NCBI GenBank assembly: GCA_002478225.1
Contig: DLMV01000065.1
Location: 38,622 to 49,529, forward strand
Reading direction: 5' to 3'
DNA: 10,908 nucleotides
Origin: Deltaproteobacteria bacterium UBA7527
GTDB lineage: Bacteria; Desulfobacterota; Syntrophorhabdia; Syntrophorhabdales; Syntrophorhabdaceae
Notes under the pieces: generated by a model
What the model was told of the DNA's origin: nothing
Database searches by the model: none
What the model saw: only the letters and a program-made list of their open reading frames with translations
In this document: piece by piece, positions 1 to 7,447 of the stretch
Numbering within the stretch: position 1 is the stretch's first letter
Layout: the number at the start of each line of letters is the position of its first letter
Position numbers and translations under genes: made by a program

Positions 1-57
1 CGTATGAGCGTGTTTGCGGGGAAGAGTTCGACGCCGATGCCCATCATTAACGATTAG
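1..57 (+). CDS. possible 3' end of an upstream gene (partial)
   Basis: Frame 1 is open from the window edge to a TAG at 55-57 and would encode 18 residues ending in TPMPIIND. This is too short to identify a family. It could be the C-terminus of a rightward gene whose body lies outside the window, or chance: an open frame of this length is expected often by chance. Its only support is position, since it would converge on the leftward DUF523 gene with the hairpin/repeat block in between. Confidence 0.2.
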   Translation, partial: RMSVFAGKSSTPMPIIND

Positions 58-118
58 ATCGGAGGGATACAGATTATATAAAAAACTGTTTATGCCGAGT
101 TGCATTCAACAATAGAGC

Positions 119-188
119 GAGGCGACGAGGAGGAGGCGACGAAGGCGTACATTTCGGTACGTCGAGTCGATGACGACGGAGGCAACGA
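119..188. repeat. GA-rich short direct repeats enclosing a hairpin
   Basis: GAGGCGACGA occurs exactly at 119-128 and 133-142, with a one-mismatch copy (GAGGCAACGA) at 179-188. Between copies two and three is an imperfect hairpin: CGAC 137-140, then GGCGTAC 144-150, loop ATTTCG 151-156, GTACGTC 157-163, then GTCG 166-169. This gives 11 pairs including one G-T, with a 3x2 internal loop. No T-run follows, so it is not a standard intrinsic terminator. It sits just past the stop of the DUF523-DUF1722 gene. It may be a dispersed intergenic repeat or a structured 3' end; no second copy is present in the window. Confidence 0.5.
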
Positions 189-215
189 AGCTATATGAAT
201 GAAGGCAATTCGGCA

Positions 216-1169
216 TTACACGTGATTGCGGAGCATCAGTTCGAGCGGGTGCGGGTTCAGGTAGTGCTGTCTTTTCAGGTACGGCTCATCGTATTTCCGC
301 ACGTAATGGTTGAGGATCGTAACGGGGACGATCAAAGGCAACAGCCCCTTGCGGTAGTTATCGATGATCTCGAGCAATTCCTGCTTCTCATCAACGGTGA
401 GCTGTTTTTTGAAGTAGCCCATGATGTGCGAGAGGACGTTGGTGTTCTTTCTCGATGTGGCGATGAGGCGCAGCCCTTCCATCATGGTTTCGATATAAAG
501 GTCATTTAATCTTCTGCCATATCCCCTGGAATCGGCGACATATCGCCCAAGCTTAGCGGCATGCTGCGGACTGTGTGCCATGACCAGGAGCTTGTGGCCG
601 GTGTGGAAGTCGACAAGGCCGCGCGGCGATCCTCCTTCTTTGAGGAATTCCTGCCACCGTTTAAAGACAAAGATCCTTTCAATAAAATTCTCCCTCAGCC
701 CCGGGTCGTTCAGGCGTCCGTCGTCTTCGACGGGGAGCAAGGGGAACCGCTCCATGAAGGCCCTTGCAAAGAGCCCGATCCCTCTGCGGCTCGGCATACC
801 GCTTTCGCTGTAGACCTTGACGCCCTGCATACCGGAGCTGGGAGACCTGCTCTTGAAGATAAACCCAGAAAGGTCTTCTTTCGCAAGGTCATCGAGTTTT
901 TTCTGTACCCATCCCTTCATGCGCTCCGTGTGGTCGATACCGGTCCTGATGGTGAGGAGCCTTGGGTCTTCGGGATCGCCGACAAGCCGCATCGCCTCCC
1001 TCGGGATAGGAAGGCCGCAGCCTACTTCCGGACAGACAGGGACCCAGTCAAAATAACGGCCCAGCGTATCTGTGATATAGCGGTCATGCTTGTGGCCGCC
1101 GTCGTACCTGACCTTTTCTCCGAGTAGGCACATGCTGATGCCGATTGTTATCTTCTCCACGATGCTCAT
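216..1169 (-). CDS. DUF523-DUF1722 fusion protein (TudS-like N-domain, YbgA-like C-domain)
   Basis: The 317-aa product joins two domains. Residues about 8-150 are DUF523, the family of the thiouracil desulfurase TudS: C14 in SMCLLGEKVRYDGG, CPEVGCGLPIPRE with C46 and C51, and KSRSPSSG at 106-113. Residues about 185-310 are DUF1722, the domain of E. coli YbgA. TudS-type proteins use three conserved cysteines for a [4Fe-4S] cluster. Here the usual SPSCG cysteine is Ser112, while an extra Cys (C51) is present, so the cluster and activity may differ. ATG at 1169 directly follows an AAGGGGGG tract that supplies the ribosome site. The gene is last in a leftward operon, 6 nt behind the dehydrogenase. 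The domain assignment is firm; the physiological role is unknown, and tRNA or thionucleobase desulfuration is only a guess from the family. Confidence 0.9.
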   Translation of the reverse strand: MSIVEKITIGISMCLLGEKVRYDGGHKHDRYITDTLGRYFDWVPVCPEVGCGLPIPREAMRLVGDPEDPRLLTIRTGIDHTERMKGWVQKKLDDLAKEDLSGFIFKSRSPSSGMQGVKVYSESGMPSRRGIGLFARAFMERFPLLPVEDDGRLNDPGLRENFIERIFVFKRWQEFLKEGGSPRGLVDFHTGHKLLVMAHSPQHAAKLGRYVADSRGYGRRLNDLYIETMMEGLRLIATSRKNTNVLSHIMGYFKKQLTVDEKQELLEIIDNYRKGLLPLIVPVTILNHYVRKYDEPYLKRQHYLNPHPLELMLRNHV

Positions 1170-1175
1170 CCCCCC

Positions 1176-2141
1176 TTATCGAAGATCGATGAGGACCTTC
1201 AGGCTGTCTTTCTGCGCTGCAACCCTGAAGGCTTCGAGGGCCTCGCTGGCTGCAAATATCCTGCTGATAAGCGGTCTGACGTTAATGGTCTTTTCCGACA
1301 ATGCGCGCAGCGCAGGCTCGAATGGCCCGCACCGTGAACCGATAAGCGTGATCTCGTCGACGATGATCCTGTTGAGGTCAACCTCTCTGCTTGCAGCCAC
1401 GGTGCTCTTCAAGACGATCGTGCCCCTTGGTCTCACACATTCGAGCGCATTCTGAAGACCTGCCGGGGTCCCCGTTGCCTCAACGACGACATCATATTTT
1501 TTGTCCGCAGGGAGGTCTTTAGCAAGGAGGGTGCTGATCCCTGCTTCCCGCGCGATGGCGAGCTTGTGCTCATGGTTGCCCGCAAGCGTGATCTCCGCCC
1601 CTGTGAGCGCGAGGACAAAGGCGCTTAAGAGTCCGAGCTTCCCGTCGCCAAGGACGACGACCCTGTCTGCTGGTCTTATGGTTACCTGTTCCAGGATCTC
1701 AAATGCGGCTGCCAGCGGTTCGGTACAGACCGCCTCTTCATCGGGGACATTGTCCGGCACTTCGTGGAGGTTTTCAACGGGCAGCGTCAGGTACTCTGCA
1801 AAAGCACCGTCCCTGCCCGATATCCCGAGGGTAGTTCTCTGGGGGCAATGCCTCGGGAGACCTCCGGTGCAGTAATCGCAAATACCGCATACGCAGTTGA
1901 TCTCACCGACGACCCTCTTGCCGATCAATGACCTGTTGCGCTCGTCAGCCTTTTCAACGATGCCGACGAACTCATGGCCCAGGATGCCCTTAAAACCCAT
2001 GTAGCCTTTTATGATCTCAAGGTCTGTGTTGCAGATACCGGCCACCTTTACCCTGATCAGGGCTTCACCGGCCTTGTTGAGCTCCGGCAGCGCGCGATCT
2101 TTGGTGTAGCTGAGCGTGTTGTCAAAGACGATCGCCTTCAT
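1176..2141 (-). CDS. zinc-dependent medium-chain alcohol dehydrogenase-like protein
   Basis: This 321-aa protein belongs to the medium-chain dehydrogenase/reductase superfamily, which oxidises alcohols or polyols with NAD(P). Catalytic-zinc ligands are C37 (AGICNTD), H56-E57 (LGHEFVG) and probably E141 (CTEPLAA). The structural zinc site is C85, C88, C91 and C99. The Rossmann glycine motif is VLGDGKLG, about 163-170. It resembles a shorter, uncharacterised MDR subgroup of about 320 residues, so the substrate cannot be assigned. I chose ATG 2141 (MKAIVFD) rather than an in-frame ATG at 2249, because the family begins at MKA and the 36 extra residues would lie inside nudC. ATG 2141 overlaps the nudC stop in an ATGA, indicating translational coupling. 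Confidence 0.93.
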   Translation of the reverse strand: MKAIVFDNTLSYTKDRALPELNKAGEALIRVKVAGICNTDLEIIKGYMGFKGILGHEFVGIVEKADERNRSLIGKRVVGEINCVCGICDYCTGGLPRHCPQRTTLGISGRDGAFAEYLTLPVENLHEVPDNVPDEEAVCTEPLAAAFEILEQVTIRPADRVVVLGDGKLGLLSAFVLALTGAEITLAGNHEHKLAIAREAGISTLLAKDLPADKKYDVVVEATGTPAGLQNALECVRPRGTIVLKSTVAASREVDLNRIIVDEITLIGSRCGPFEPALRALSEKTINVRPLISRIFAASEALEAFRVAAQKDSLKVLIDLR

Positions 2142-2938
2142 TTCCCTGTGCCGCCCTTTTGTGAGTTTTTTTCGATGAACCAGTCTATCAGGGACCTTGC
2201 TATGCTGATCTTTCCTGGTATCTCCGGCAGGTTGCCAACATGAAACCACCGTGCGTCGATTATCTCCTCACCGTCGATCGTTATCTCACCGCCTGCATAT
2301 CGGGCTGTGAAGCCGATCATAAGCGAATCAGGGAACGGCCACGGCTGGCTTCCAAAATAACGGATGTCCTTGACCTCGATGCCCGTCTCTTCCTTCACCT
2401 CGCGCCGGACAGTTTCCTCGAGTGTTTCCCCTGGTTCGACAAAGCCCGCTATGACGCTGTAAAGGTTTCCCTTAAATCGGCCGGCCCTGGCAAGAAGCGC
2501 ACTGTCATCTCTCTCGACGAGGACGATCACTGCCGGAGAGATGCGGGGAAAACTGATGAACCCGCATTGTGAGCATTCCTTCCCGATAATGTACGGCTTT
2601 CTCTCGATCTTTGCTCCGCACTGGCTGCAGAACCGGGAGGTCCTGTCCCAATTTACGATCCCCAGCGCCTTGATCGCCATGGCATACATGTCCTCGTCGA
2701 GAGATCCAAAAATTCCTCTTAAGCCGCGGAAGGCCATTCCTTGAGGCGCTTCTGAGTCTTCGGGCAGATCGGCTACGTAGCACTGCGCGTCATCTATCCT
2801 GCCAATAGGTTGTATCCCCAATGGGCTTAGCCGCAATTCTTCCATATCGCGCATAAGCGGTACAGACATTTCGCCGCGATCGTCTTGGGTCAGCAGTTGA
2901 TGACCCTTAAAGATGAACCACCACCCCGGTCTATTCAT
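2138..2938 (-). CDS. nudC: NADH pyrophosphatase / NAD-RNA decapping Nudix hydrolase NudC
   Basis: NudC hydrolyses NAD(H) to NMN(H) plus AMP and, in E. coli, removes NAD caps from RNA. The 266-aa product has the family order: a divergent N-domain, a four-cysteine zinc ribbon (C104, C107, C122, C125), a Nudix box (G155-x5-E161-x7-R169-E170-x2-E173-E174-x-G176), and the NudC signature SQPWPFP at 187-193. The start is ambiguous. GTG 2953 adds five residues (total 271), while ATG 2938 gives MNRPGWW and lies at the expected start of transcription of a TTGACA-type promoter; AGGTG lies 12 nt upstream. I prefer ATG 2938. The gene is first in the leftward operon and overlaps the dehydrogenase by 4 bp. 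Confidence 0.95.
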   Translation of the reverse strand: MNRPGWWFIFKGHQLLTQDDRGEMSVPLMRDMEELRLSPLGIQPIGRIDDAQCYVADLPEDSEAPQGMAFRGLRGIFGSLDEDMYAMAIKALGIVNWDRTSRFCSQCGAKIERKPYIIGKECSQCGFISFPRISPAVIVLVERDDSALLARAGRFKGNLYSVIAGFVEPGETLEETVRREVKEETGIEVKDIRYFGSQPWPFPDSLMIGFTARYAGGEITIDGEEIIDARWFHVGNLPEIPGKISIARSLIDWFIEKNSQKGGTGK

Positions 2939-2945
2939 AGACACA

Positions 2946-2975
2946 ATAATCACCTATTATGAAGGAAAATGTCAA
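2946..2975 (-). promoter_or_regulatory. candidate promoter for the nudC operon
   Basis: On the minus strand a perfect TTGACA (2975-2970) is followed after 18 nt by GATTAT (2951-2946), a 4/6 match to the -10 box. Transcription would begin at about 2939, almost on the ATG at 2938, so the message would be nearly leaderless. The -35 is strong, the -10 weak. It is back to back with the glnS promoter. Confidence 0.35.
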
Positions 2976-2997
2976 TTGCATCTACGCAGCGGTTTCC

Positions 2998-3026
2998 TTG
3001 AAAGAGGGCGTTGCTTATGGTATGAA
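2998..3026 (+). promoter_or_regulatory. candidate sigma70-type promoter for glnS
   Basis: TTGAAA (2998-3003, 5/6), a 17-nt spacer, then TATGAA (3021-3026, 4/6). This places the start near 3033 and gives a leader of about 60 nt before the glnS ATG. Its position in the divergent gap fits. I see no T-box or terminator-like leader structure. Confidence 0.45.
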
Positions 3027-3094
3027 ATAGAACGATTCGGCCAGGCCCGGCAGCATCCAGAACGGCCGGGCAACGATCCAAGGAGTTCCCAGAT

Positions 3095-4789
3095 ATGACA
3101 CAAGAAGATAGTGCTCACCCGACCGATTTTATCCGTGAGATCATCGAGGACGACCTAAAGACAGGCAGGCACGGCGACCGTGTTGCCACACGATTTCCGC
3201 CAGAGCCGAACGGCTACCTCCATATCGGACATGCCAAATCGGTCTGTCTCAATTTCGGCATTGCGGCGCAATATAAAGGCACCTGCAATCTCCGGCTCGA
3301 CGATACAGACCCCAGCGGCGAATCCCTCGAATATGTGGGGTCGATCATAAACGACGTCCACTGGCTTGGGTTTGACTGGGAAGATCGTCTGTATTACGCC
3401 TCGGATTATTTCGAGCAGCTCTATCAGTTCGCGATTCAGCTCATCAAGGACGGCAAGGCCTATGTCTGCAGCTTAAGTGCTGATGAGATACGGGACTACC
3501 GGGGAACGCTGACGGAGCCAGGCAGGGAGAGCCCCTACCGGAACCGTACCGTTGAAGAGAATATGGACCTGTTCGCGCGTATGCGGGCAGGCGAGTTCGA
3601 GGACGGGGCGCATGTCCTCCGGGCGAAGATAGATATGAGTTCGCCGAACGTCGTCATGCGGGATCCCGTCATCTACCGCATCAAACGGGCCCCCCACTAT
3701 CGGACAGGCGATGCGTGGGTGATCTATCCGATGTATGACTTTGCCCACTGCCTTTCAGACTCCATTGAGAAGATCACCCACTCGATCTGCACGCTCGAGT
3801 TCGAGAACAACCGTCCCCTCTATGACTGGATCGTGAACCAGTTGATATCCGGCGACCGGCCCCAGCAGATCGAATTTGCCCGCCTCAACCTCAGCTACAC
3901 GATCCTCAGCAAGAGGCGGCTCATCGAGCTGGTCGAGCAGGGATATGTTTCGGGATGGGACGACCCGCGCATGCCGACCATAGCAGGCTTGAGGAGGCGC
4001 GGCTATACACCGGAGGCCATCAGGAACTTTTGCGCGAAGATAGGCGTGGCCAAGAATGAGAACCTTGTTGATATATCGCTGCTCGAGCATTGCGTCCGTG
4101 ATGACCTGAACGAACGGGCGCCGCGTGCCATGGCCATACTGCGGCCCCTCCGCGTCATCATCGACAACTACCCTGAAGGACAGGTAGAAGAGTTCGAGTG
4201 CGCCAATCATCCGCAGGACCCCTCCATGGGGACACGGAAGATCCCCTTTTCCAGGACGCTCTATATCGAGCGAGACGATTTTGATGAAAATCCCCCGAAA
4301 AAATATAAACGGCTTGCCCCGGGCAGGGAGGTCAGATTCCGGAATGCCTATGTCATTAGGTTCGAGGGCATGGTCAAGGACGAAAAGACCGGCGAGATCG
4401 TTGAGCTCCACTGCACCTATGATCCGGCGACGCGAAACGGTCCGCCGCCTGACGGACGGAAGGTCGACGGGGTGATACACTGGGTGTCGGCGGACCGCTC
4501 TGTGCCTGCTGAAGTGCGTCTGTACGACAGGCTTTTTCGGATCGAAGACCCTGCAGGCGCTGGGGATGATTTCTTAAAATATCTGAACCAGGGATCACTG
4601 GAAAGGCTTTATCCATGCTATGTGGAAGAGAACCTGAAGGATACTGCTCCGGGGAGCAGGTATCAGTTCGAGAGGCTCGGCTATTTTTGCGCTGACGCAA
4701 AGGATTCCGCGCCGGGTAAGCCTGTCTTCAACCGCATCGTGTCGCTTCGCGATTCCTGGAGCAAGATAGCCGGGCAGGAGAAAAGATAG
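3095..4789 (+). CDS. glnS: glutaminyl-tRNA synthetase (GlnRS)
   Basis: GlnRS charges tRNA-Gln with glutamine using ATP in the cytoplasm. The 564-aa sequence is a complete class I enzyme of the usual length. Visible features are PPEPNGYLHIGH at 35-46 (the HIGH signature), the LRLDDTDP segment around 67-73, YPMYDFAHCLSDS around 211-223, the KMSKS-equivalent LSKRR at 271-275, and GWDDPRMPT at 287-295. The C-terminal half (about 340-550) is the two-barrel anticodon-binding region. AAGGAG lies 9 nt before the ATG. The gene stands alone, with its own candidate promoter and 120 nt before the next gene. Having GlnRS means Gln-tRNA can be made directly; whether the organism also has GatCAB cannot be judged here. 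Confidence 0.97.
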   Translation: MTQEDSAHPTDFIREIIEDDLKTGRHGDRVATRFPPEPNGYLHIGHAKSVCLNFGIAAQYKGTCNLRLDDTDPSGESLEYVGSIINDVHWLGFDWEDRLYYASDYFEQLYQFAIQLIKDGKAYVCSLSADEIRDYRGTLTEPGRESPYRNRTVEENMDLFARMRAGEFEDGAHVLRAKIDMSSPNVVMRDPVIYRIKRAPHYRTGDAWVIYPMYDFAHCLSDSIEKITHSICTLEFENNRPLYDWIVNQLISGDRPQQIEFARLNLSYTILSKRRLIELVEQGYVSGWDDPRMPTIAGLRRRGYTPEAIRNFCAKIGVAKNENLVDISLLEHCVRDDLNERAPRAMAILRPLRVIIDNYPEGQVEEFECANHPQDPSMGTRKIPFSRTLYIERDDFDENPPKKYKRLAPGREVRFRNAYVIRFEGMVKDEKTGEIVELHCTYDPATRNGPPPDGRKVDGVIHWVSADRSVPAEVRLYDRLFRIEDPAGAGDDFLKYLNQGSLERLYPCYVEENLKDTAPGSRYQFERLGYFCADAKDSAPGKPVFNRIVSLRDSWSKIAGQEKR

Positions 4790-4812
4790 GCGCCGTCCTT
4801 CCCTCAAGGCGA

Positions 4813-4851
4813 GCATTTAAAGTCCCATGGTCTTGCCCTGGGAATGAATGC
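4813..4851. repeat. imperfect hairpin downstream of glnS
   Basis: Nested inverted repeats GCATT (4813-4817)/AATGC (4847-4851) and TCCCA (4823-4827)/TGGGA (4839-4843) surround an 11-nt loop. A short T-run (TTTTTC) begins only at about 4864, so this is a poor intrinsic terminator. It may help end glnS transcription. Confidence 0.25.
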
Positions 4852-4909
4852 TGTATACGCTAAATTTTTCTTGTAAAATCATCTGGCATAAGGAAAAATA
4901 CAATACGGT

Positions 4910-5866
4910 ATGCCAGCAAATCTGCCGCCGGATTACTTTGAAGAAGAAAAGAAGCTGCGACAGGCAAAGACGATCGATGAAAAGATCATCGCCATCGAGA
5001 AGATGCTCGCCATAATCCCCCACCACAAAGGCACCGACAAGCTCATAGGGTCCCTCAGGGCAAAGATTGCGAAGCTCAAAGAAGAAAAGGAACGGAGACC
5101 GCAGGCGCAGAAAAAGGCGGACACGCTTTACAACGTCAAGAAGGACGGGGCAGGGCAGGTATTGTGCATCGGTTTTCCCAACTCCGGAAAATCATCCCTG
5201 GTTTCTGTCCTGTCCGGAGAACCCCTTGAGGTAGGCGGCTACCCATACACTACAAGGTCCCTTCAGCAGAGGATGATGAGGTACGAGGACATCCTCATAC
5301 AGCTTGTTGATACGCCTGCGATCGGGGAAGAGAACACACATATGTGGTTCGGCAACATGGTCAGAAAGGCGGATGTCATCCTGATCGTCCTCAGCCTCTC
5401 TGACGCGCTCGATATCGAGTACGAGCTTGTCATGGAAGATGTGAAAAAACATCTTGCCGGGCTTGAGGATGAACATGGCTCCATCGTTGTCGTTATCAAC
5501 AAGCTTGACCTGACGGGATACGCGAAATATCTTGAAGAGTTTGAGAGCAGGTTCGGCAGCAGCATACAGTTCATCCCGGTCTCGGTAATGAACGATGTCA
5601 ATATCCTTCAGTTAAAAGAGCTTATCTTCAAGGCCCTTAAGGTTGTGCGGGTGTATTCGAAGATGCCCGGCAAAAAGGCTGATCTCGAAACACCCTTCGT
5701 ATTAAAAAAGGGCAGCACGCTGATAGAGTGCGCAGGCAGGATCCACAAGGATTTTACCGAAAATCTGAAATACGCAAAGCTCTGGAGAAAAGGCAAGTAC
5801 GATGGTATGATGGTGAGCAGGGATTTTGTGCTCGAAGATAAGGACATAATACAGTTGCATATATAA
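4910..5866 (+). CDS. DRG/Obg-type GTPase with C-terminal TGS domain
   Basis: This 318-aa P-loop GTPase has a charged helical N-terminus (1-70) and a G-domain: G1 GFPNSGKS at 88-95, G2 YPYTTRS with T114/T115, G3 DTPA at 134-137 and G4 NKLD at 197-200. A TGS domain spans about 249-318. The N-terminal MPANLPPDY... EKMLAIIPHHKGTDKL pattern matches the DRG-like branch common in archaea and found in some bacteria, which is shorter than ObgE and lacks the Obg fold. Relatives bind ribosomes or act in translation and stress control, but this branch's task in bacteria is not settled. ATG 4910 is supported by the conserved N-terminus, although no close Shine-Dalgarno is evident. It leads a rightward cluster, with the next gene 33 nt on. 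Confidence 0.92.
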   Translation: MPANLPPDYFEEEKKLRQAKTIDEKIIAIEKMLAIIPHHKGTDKLIGSLRAKIAKLKEEKERRPQAQKKADTLYNVKKDGAGQVLCIGFPNSGKSSLVSVLSGEPLEVGGYPYTTRSLQQRMMRYEDILIQLVDTPAIGEENTHMWFGNMVRKADVILIVLSLSDALDIEYELVMEDVKKHLAGLEDEHGSIVVVINKLDLTGYAKYLEEFESRFGSSIQFIPVSVMNDVNILQLKELIFKALKVVRVYSKMPGKKADLETPFVLKKGSTLIECAGRIHKDFTENLKYAKLWRKGKYDGMMVSRDFVLEDKDIIQLHI

Positions 5867-5899
5867 AGGTGAACAATAATCCCGGAAAAGGAGGATCAC

Positions 5900-6337
5900 A
5901 TGAAGCTTCCACAGTATATTACGAAGGAAGAGGTACAAAGGGTCTGCAAGGCACTGAAAATAAGGGACTGGACAAAGCTCAAAGAAGCCAAAGTGCAGCC
6001 GGGTGAGGCGAAGAAGATACTTGCCGAGGTCAATACCGAAAAGATGAAGATCGACCTGGAGGAATTCCGTGTCGGCCTTGAGGTAGAGCTCGAGCACGGC
6101 ATCAGGTTCAGGGATGCGAACGTGACGAACAATCACCCCCTCGTTACCGGCATGATCGTTCTTGCCCACCTTAAAGAGTCTCTCGATTATTACAAGCTCC
6201 TCGAGGTCGCCGAGGTGGAAGGGGACCTGATGAAGGCTATTGCGGCGGGAAACACGGCAAAGACAAAAAAATATTTCAAGAAGCTCGCAGGGGCAAAGAT
6301 CGCGCTTGCGAAGACGCAGGCCGCACAGATAAAATAA
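5900..6337 (+). CDS. DUF5661-like small protein
   Basis: The 145-aa, Lys/Glu-rich, soluble protein has no signal peptide or membrane segment. The middle (about 56-100), with VGLEVELEHG, NVTNNHPLVTG, IVLAHL and DYYKLL, resembles the DUF5661 pattern seen in many small bacterial and phage proteins. The acidic/His residues E62, E64, H66, H79 and H90 are arranged so that metal binding is possible, but this is inference only. The N-terminal 55 residues look like a helical helper segment, and the C-terminus is a basic Ala/Lys-rich helix. AAGGAGG precedes the ATG by an ideal spacing. It lies between the GTPase and the MBL lipoprotein, probably cotranscribed with both. Confidence 0.75.
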   Translation: MKLPQYITKEEVQRVCKALKIRDWTKLKEAKVQPGEAKKILAEVNTEKMKIDLEEFRVGLEVELEHGIRFRDANVTNNHPLVTGMIVLAHLKESLDYYKLLEVAEVEGDLMKAIAAGNTAKTKKYFKKLAGAKIALAKTQAAQIK

Positions 6338-6346
6338 CAGGGACCA

Positions 6347-7447
6347 ATGAGAATCGCCGCCACGCGCGTTGTGCGGTATAGCATCCTTGCCGTTCTTTTC
6401 CTGTCGCTGTCATCCTGTCTCCCCCCGAAGGCGTTCAACGAAGCCGAGTGGAGGAGCAGGGTTACCAGTACAAGCAAAGAGATGCTCTACGCGCCTCATT
6501 TCAGGGACGGGAAGTATTTCAATCCATGGATGCCCATGGAGAGGAACAGTTTCTGGACCTTTCTCCGATGGAAGTTCGAGCGAAAGCACGGCTATGCCGC
6601 TGAAGAAAAGGCATACGGGCCTGCCTTTATCCCGGGTCTGAAAGAACGCATCCAGGCTCTGCCTGATGGTGATTTTATCGTCTGGATAGGCCACGGCACC
6701 TTTCTCATCCGCATCAATGGTGAATACTGGATAACAGACCCGATGTTCTCTGAAAGGGCCCTTCTTCCAAAGAGGAAGGTCCCTCCCGGGATCACGGCGG
6801 AAGAGATAAAAGGTCTGGGAGGCAAGGTGAACGTTATCATTTCGCACAACCATTATGACCACCTTGACGAGGACAGCATCGCGTCGCTTCCCGGGGATTC
6901 CCGTATCTTTGTGCCGCTCGGCCTTAAGGGATTTGTCCATGGTATGAACAAGAAGAATGTGGAGGAGATGGACTGGTGGCAGACGATCGATTGCGGCAAC
7001 GGCATAAAGATAATATGCCTCCCGGCGCAGCACTGGTCGCGCCGTGCCGGACAGGGATTTAACGAGACGCTCTGGGCGAGCTTCCTGCTGGTTACCCCGA
7101 ATGTAAGCATTTACTACGGCGCTGACAGCGGATATTTTATCGGCTACAAAGAATTCGGCGAAAGGTTTCCCGGCATAGACTATGCCCTTCTTCCCACGAC
7201 GGCCTTTACGCCCAGGTGGTTCATGCACTATGCCCACGTGGATATCCCCGAGGTGCTCGATTCCTTTCAGGAGCTCGGTGCGAAGTATTTTATACCGACC
7301 CAGTGGGGCACCTTCCATCTCGGCGATGAACCGGCAGGATACCCGATCATAGCGCTTCGCCGGATGATAAAAGAGCGCAACCTTGACCCGTCACGGTTCA
7401 TCATCACCGATATCGGCCAGATCGTGCCTATCGCAAAGAAGAAGTAG
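6347..7447 (+). CDS. exported metallo-beta-lactamase-fold hydrolase, NAPE-PLD-like lipoprotein
   Basis: The 366-aa protein starts with a lipoprotein signal: basic N-terminus, hydrophobic 12-22 and lipobox LSSC with C24. Residue +2 is Leu, which by E. coli Lol rules favours the outer membrane. The rest is an MBL fold of the N-acyl-phosphatidylethanolamine phospholipase D group: WIGHGTFLI (113-121), HNHYDH (167-172), H229 in PAQHW, the bridging D260 in GADSGY, H297, and H324 in WGTFHL. These are all the expected dinuclear zinc ligands, so it should be active. The substrate is unproven; an envelope phospholipid or phosphodiester is likely from the family. ATG 6347 comes 9 nt after the previous stop, with AGGGA upstream. 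Its end overlaps the converging msrA gene by 20 bp. Confidence 0.93.
   Translation: MRIAATRVVRYSILAVLFLSLSSCLPPKAFNEAEWRSRVTSTSKEMLYAPHFRDGKYFNPWMPMERNSFWTFLRWKFERKHGYAAEEKAYGPAFIPGLKERIQALPDGDFIVWIGHGTFLIRINGEYWITDPMFSERALLPKRKVPPGITAEEIKGLGGKVNVIISHNHYDHLDEDSIASLPGDSRIFVPLGLKGFVHGMNKKNVEEMDWWQTIDCGNGIKIICLPAQHWSRRAGQGFNETLWASFLLVTPNVSIYYGADSGYFIGYKEFGERFPGIDYALLPTTAFTPRWFMHYAHVDIPEVLDSFQELGAKYFIPTQWGTFHLGDEPAGYPIIALRRMIKERNLDPSRFIITDIGQIVPIAKKK

Noticed and set aside
561..1127. 188-aa ORF antisense to the DUF523-DUF1722 gene
   Set aside because: The minus strand holds clear domain motifs; the plus-strand translation has none and no start context.
2142..2249. N-terminal extension of the dehydrogenase to ATG 2249
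   Set aside because: The extra 36 residues overlap nudC by over 100 bp and are not part of the dehydrogenase fold; ATG 2141 gives the family start and an ATGA overlap.
3755..4480. 241-aa ORF antisense to glnS
   Set aside because: It is opposite a fully conserved synthetase, with low-complexity composition and no family resemblance.
4839..4879. Promoter before the DRG GTPase
   Set aside because: TAAAAT at 4874-4879 is a fair -10, but no -35 of reasonable quality lies 15-19 nt upstream. The gene probably has some promoter in this gap, yet I cannot place it.
6410..7318. 302-aa ORF antisense to the MBL lipoprotein
   Set aside because: It has no recognisable motif or ribosome site and lies fully opposite a gene with complete catalytic motifs; a shadow of GC-rich codon use.
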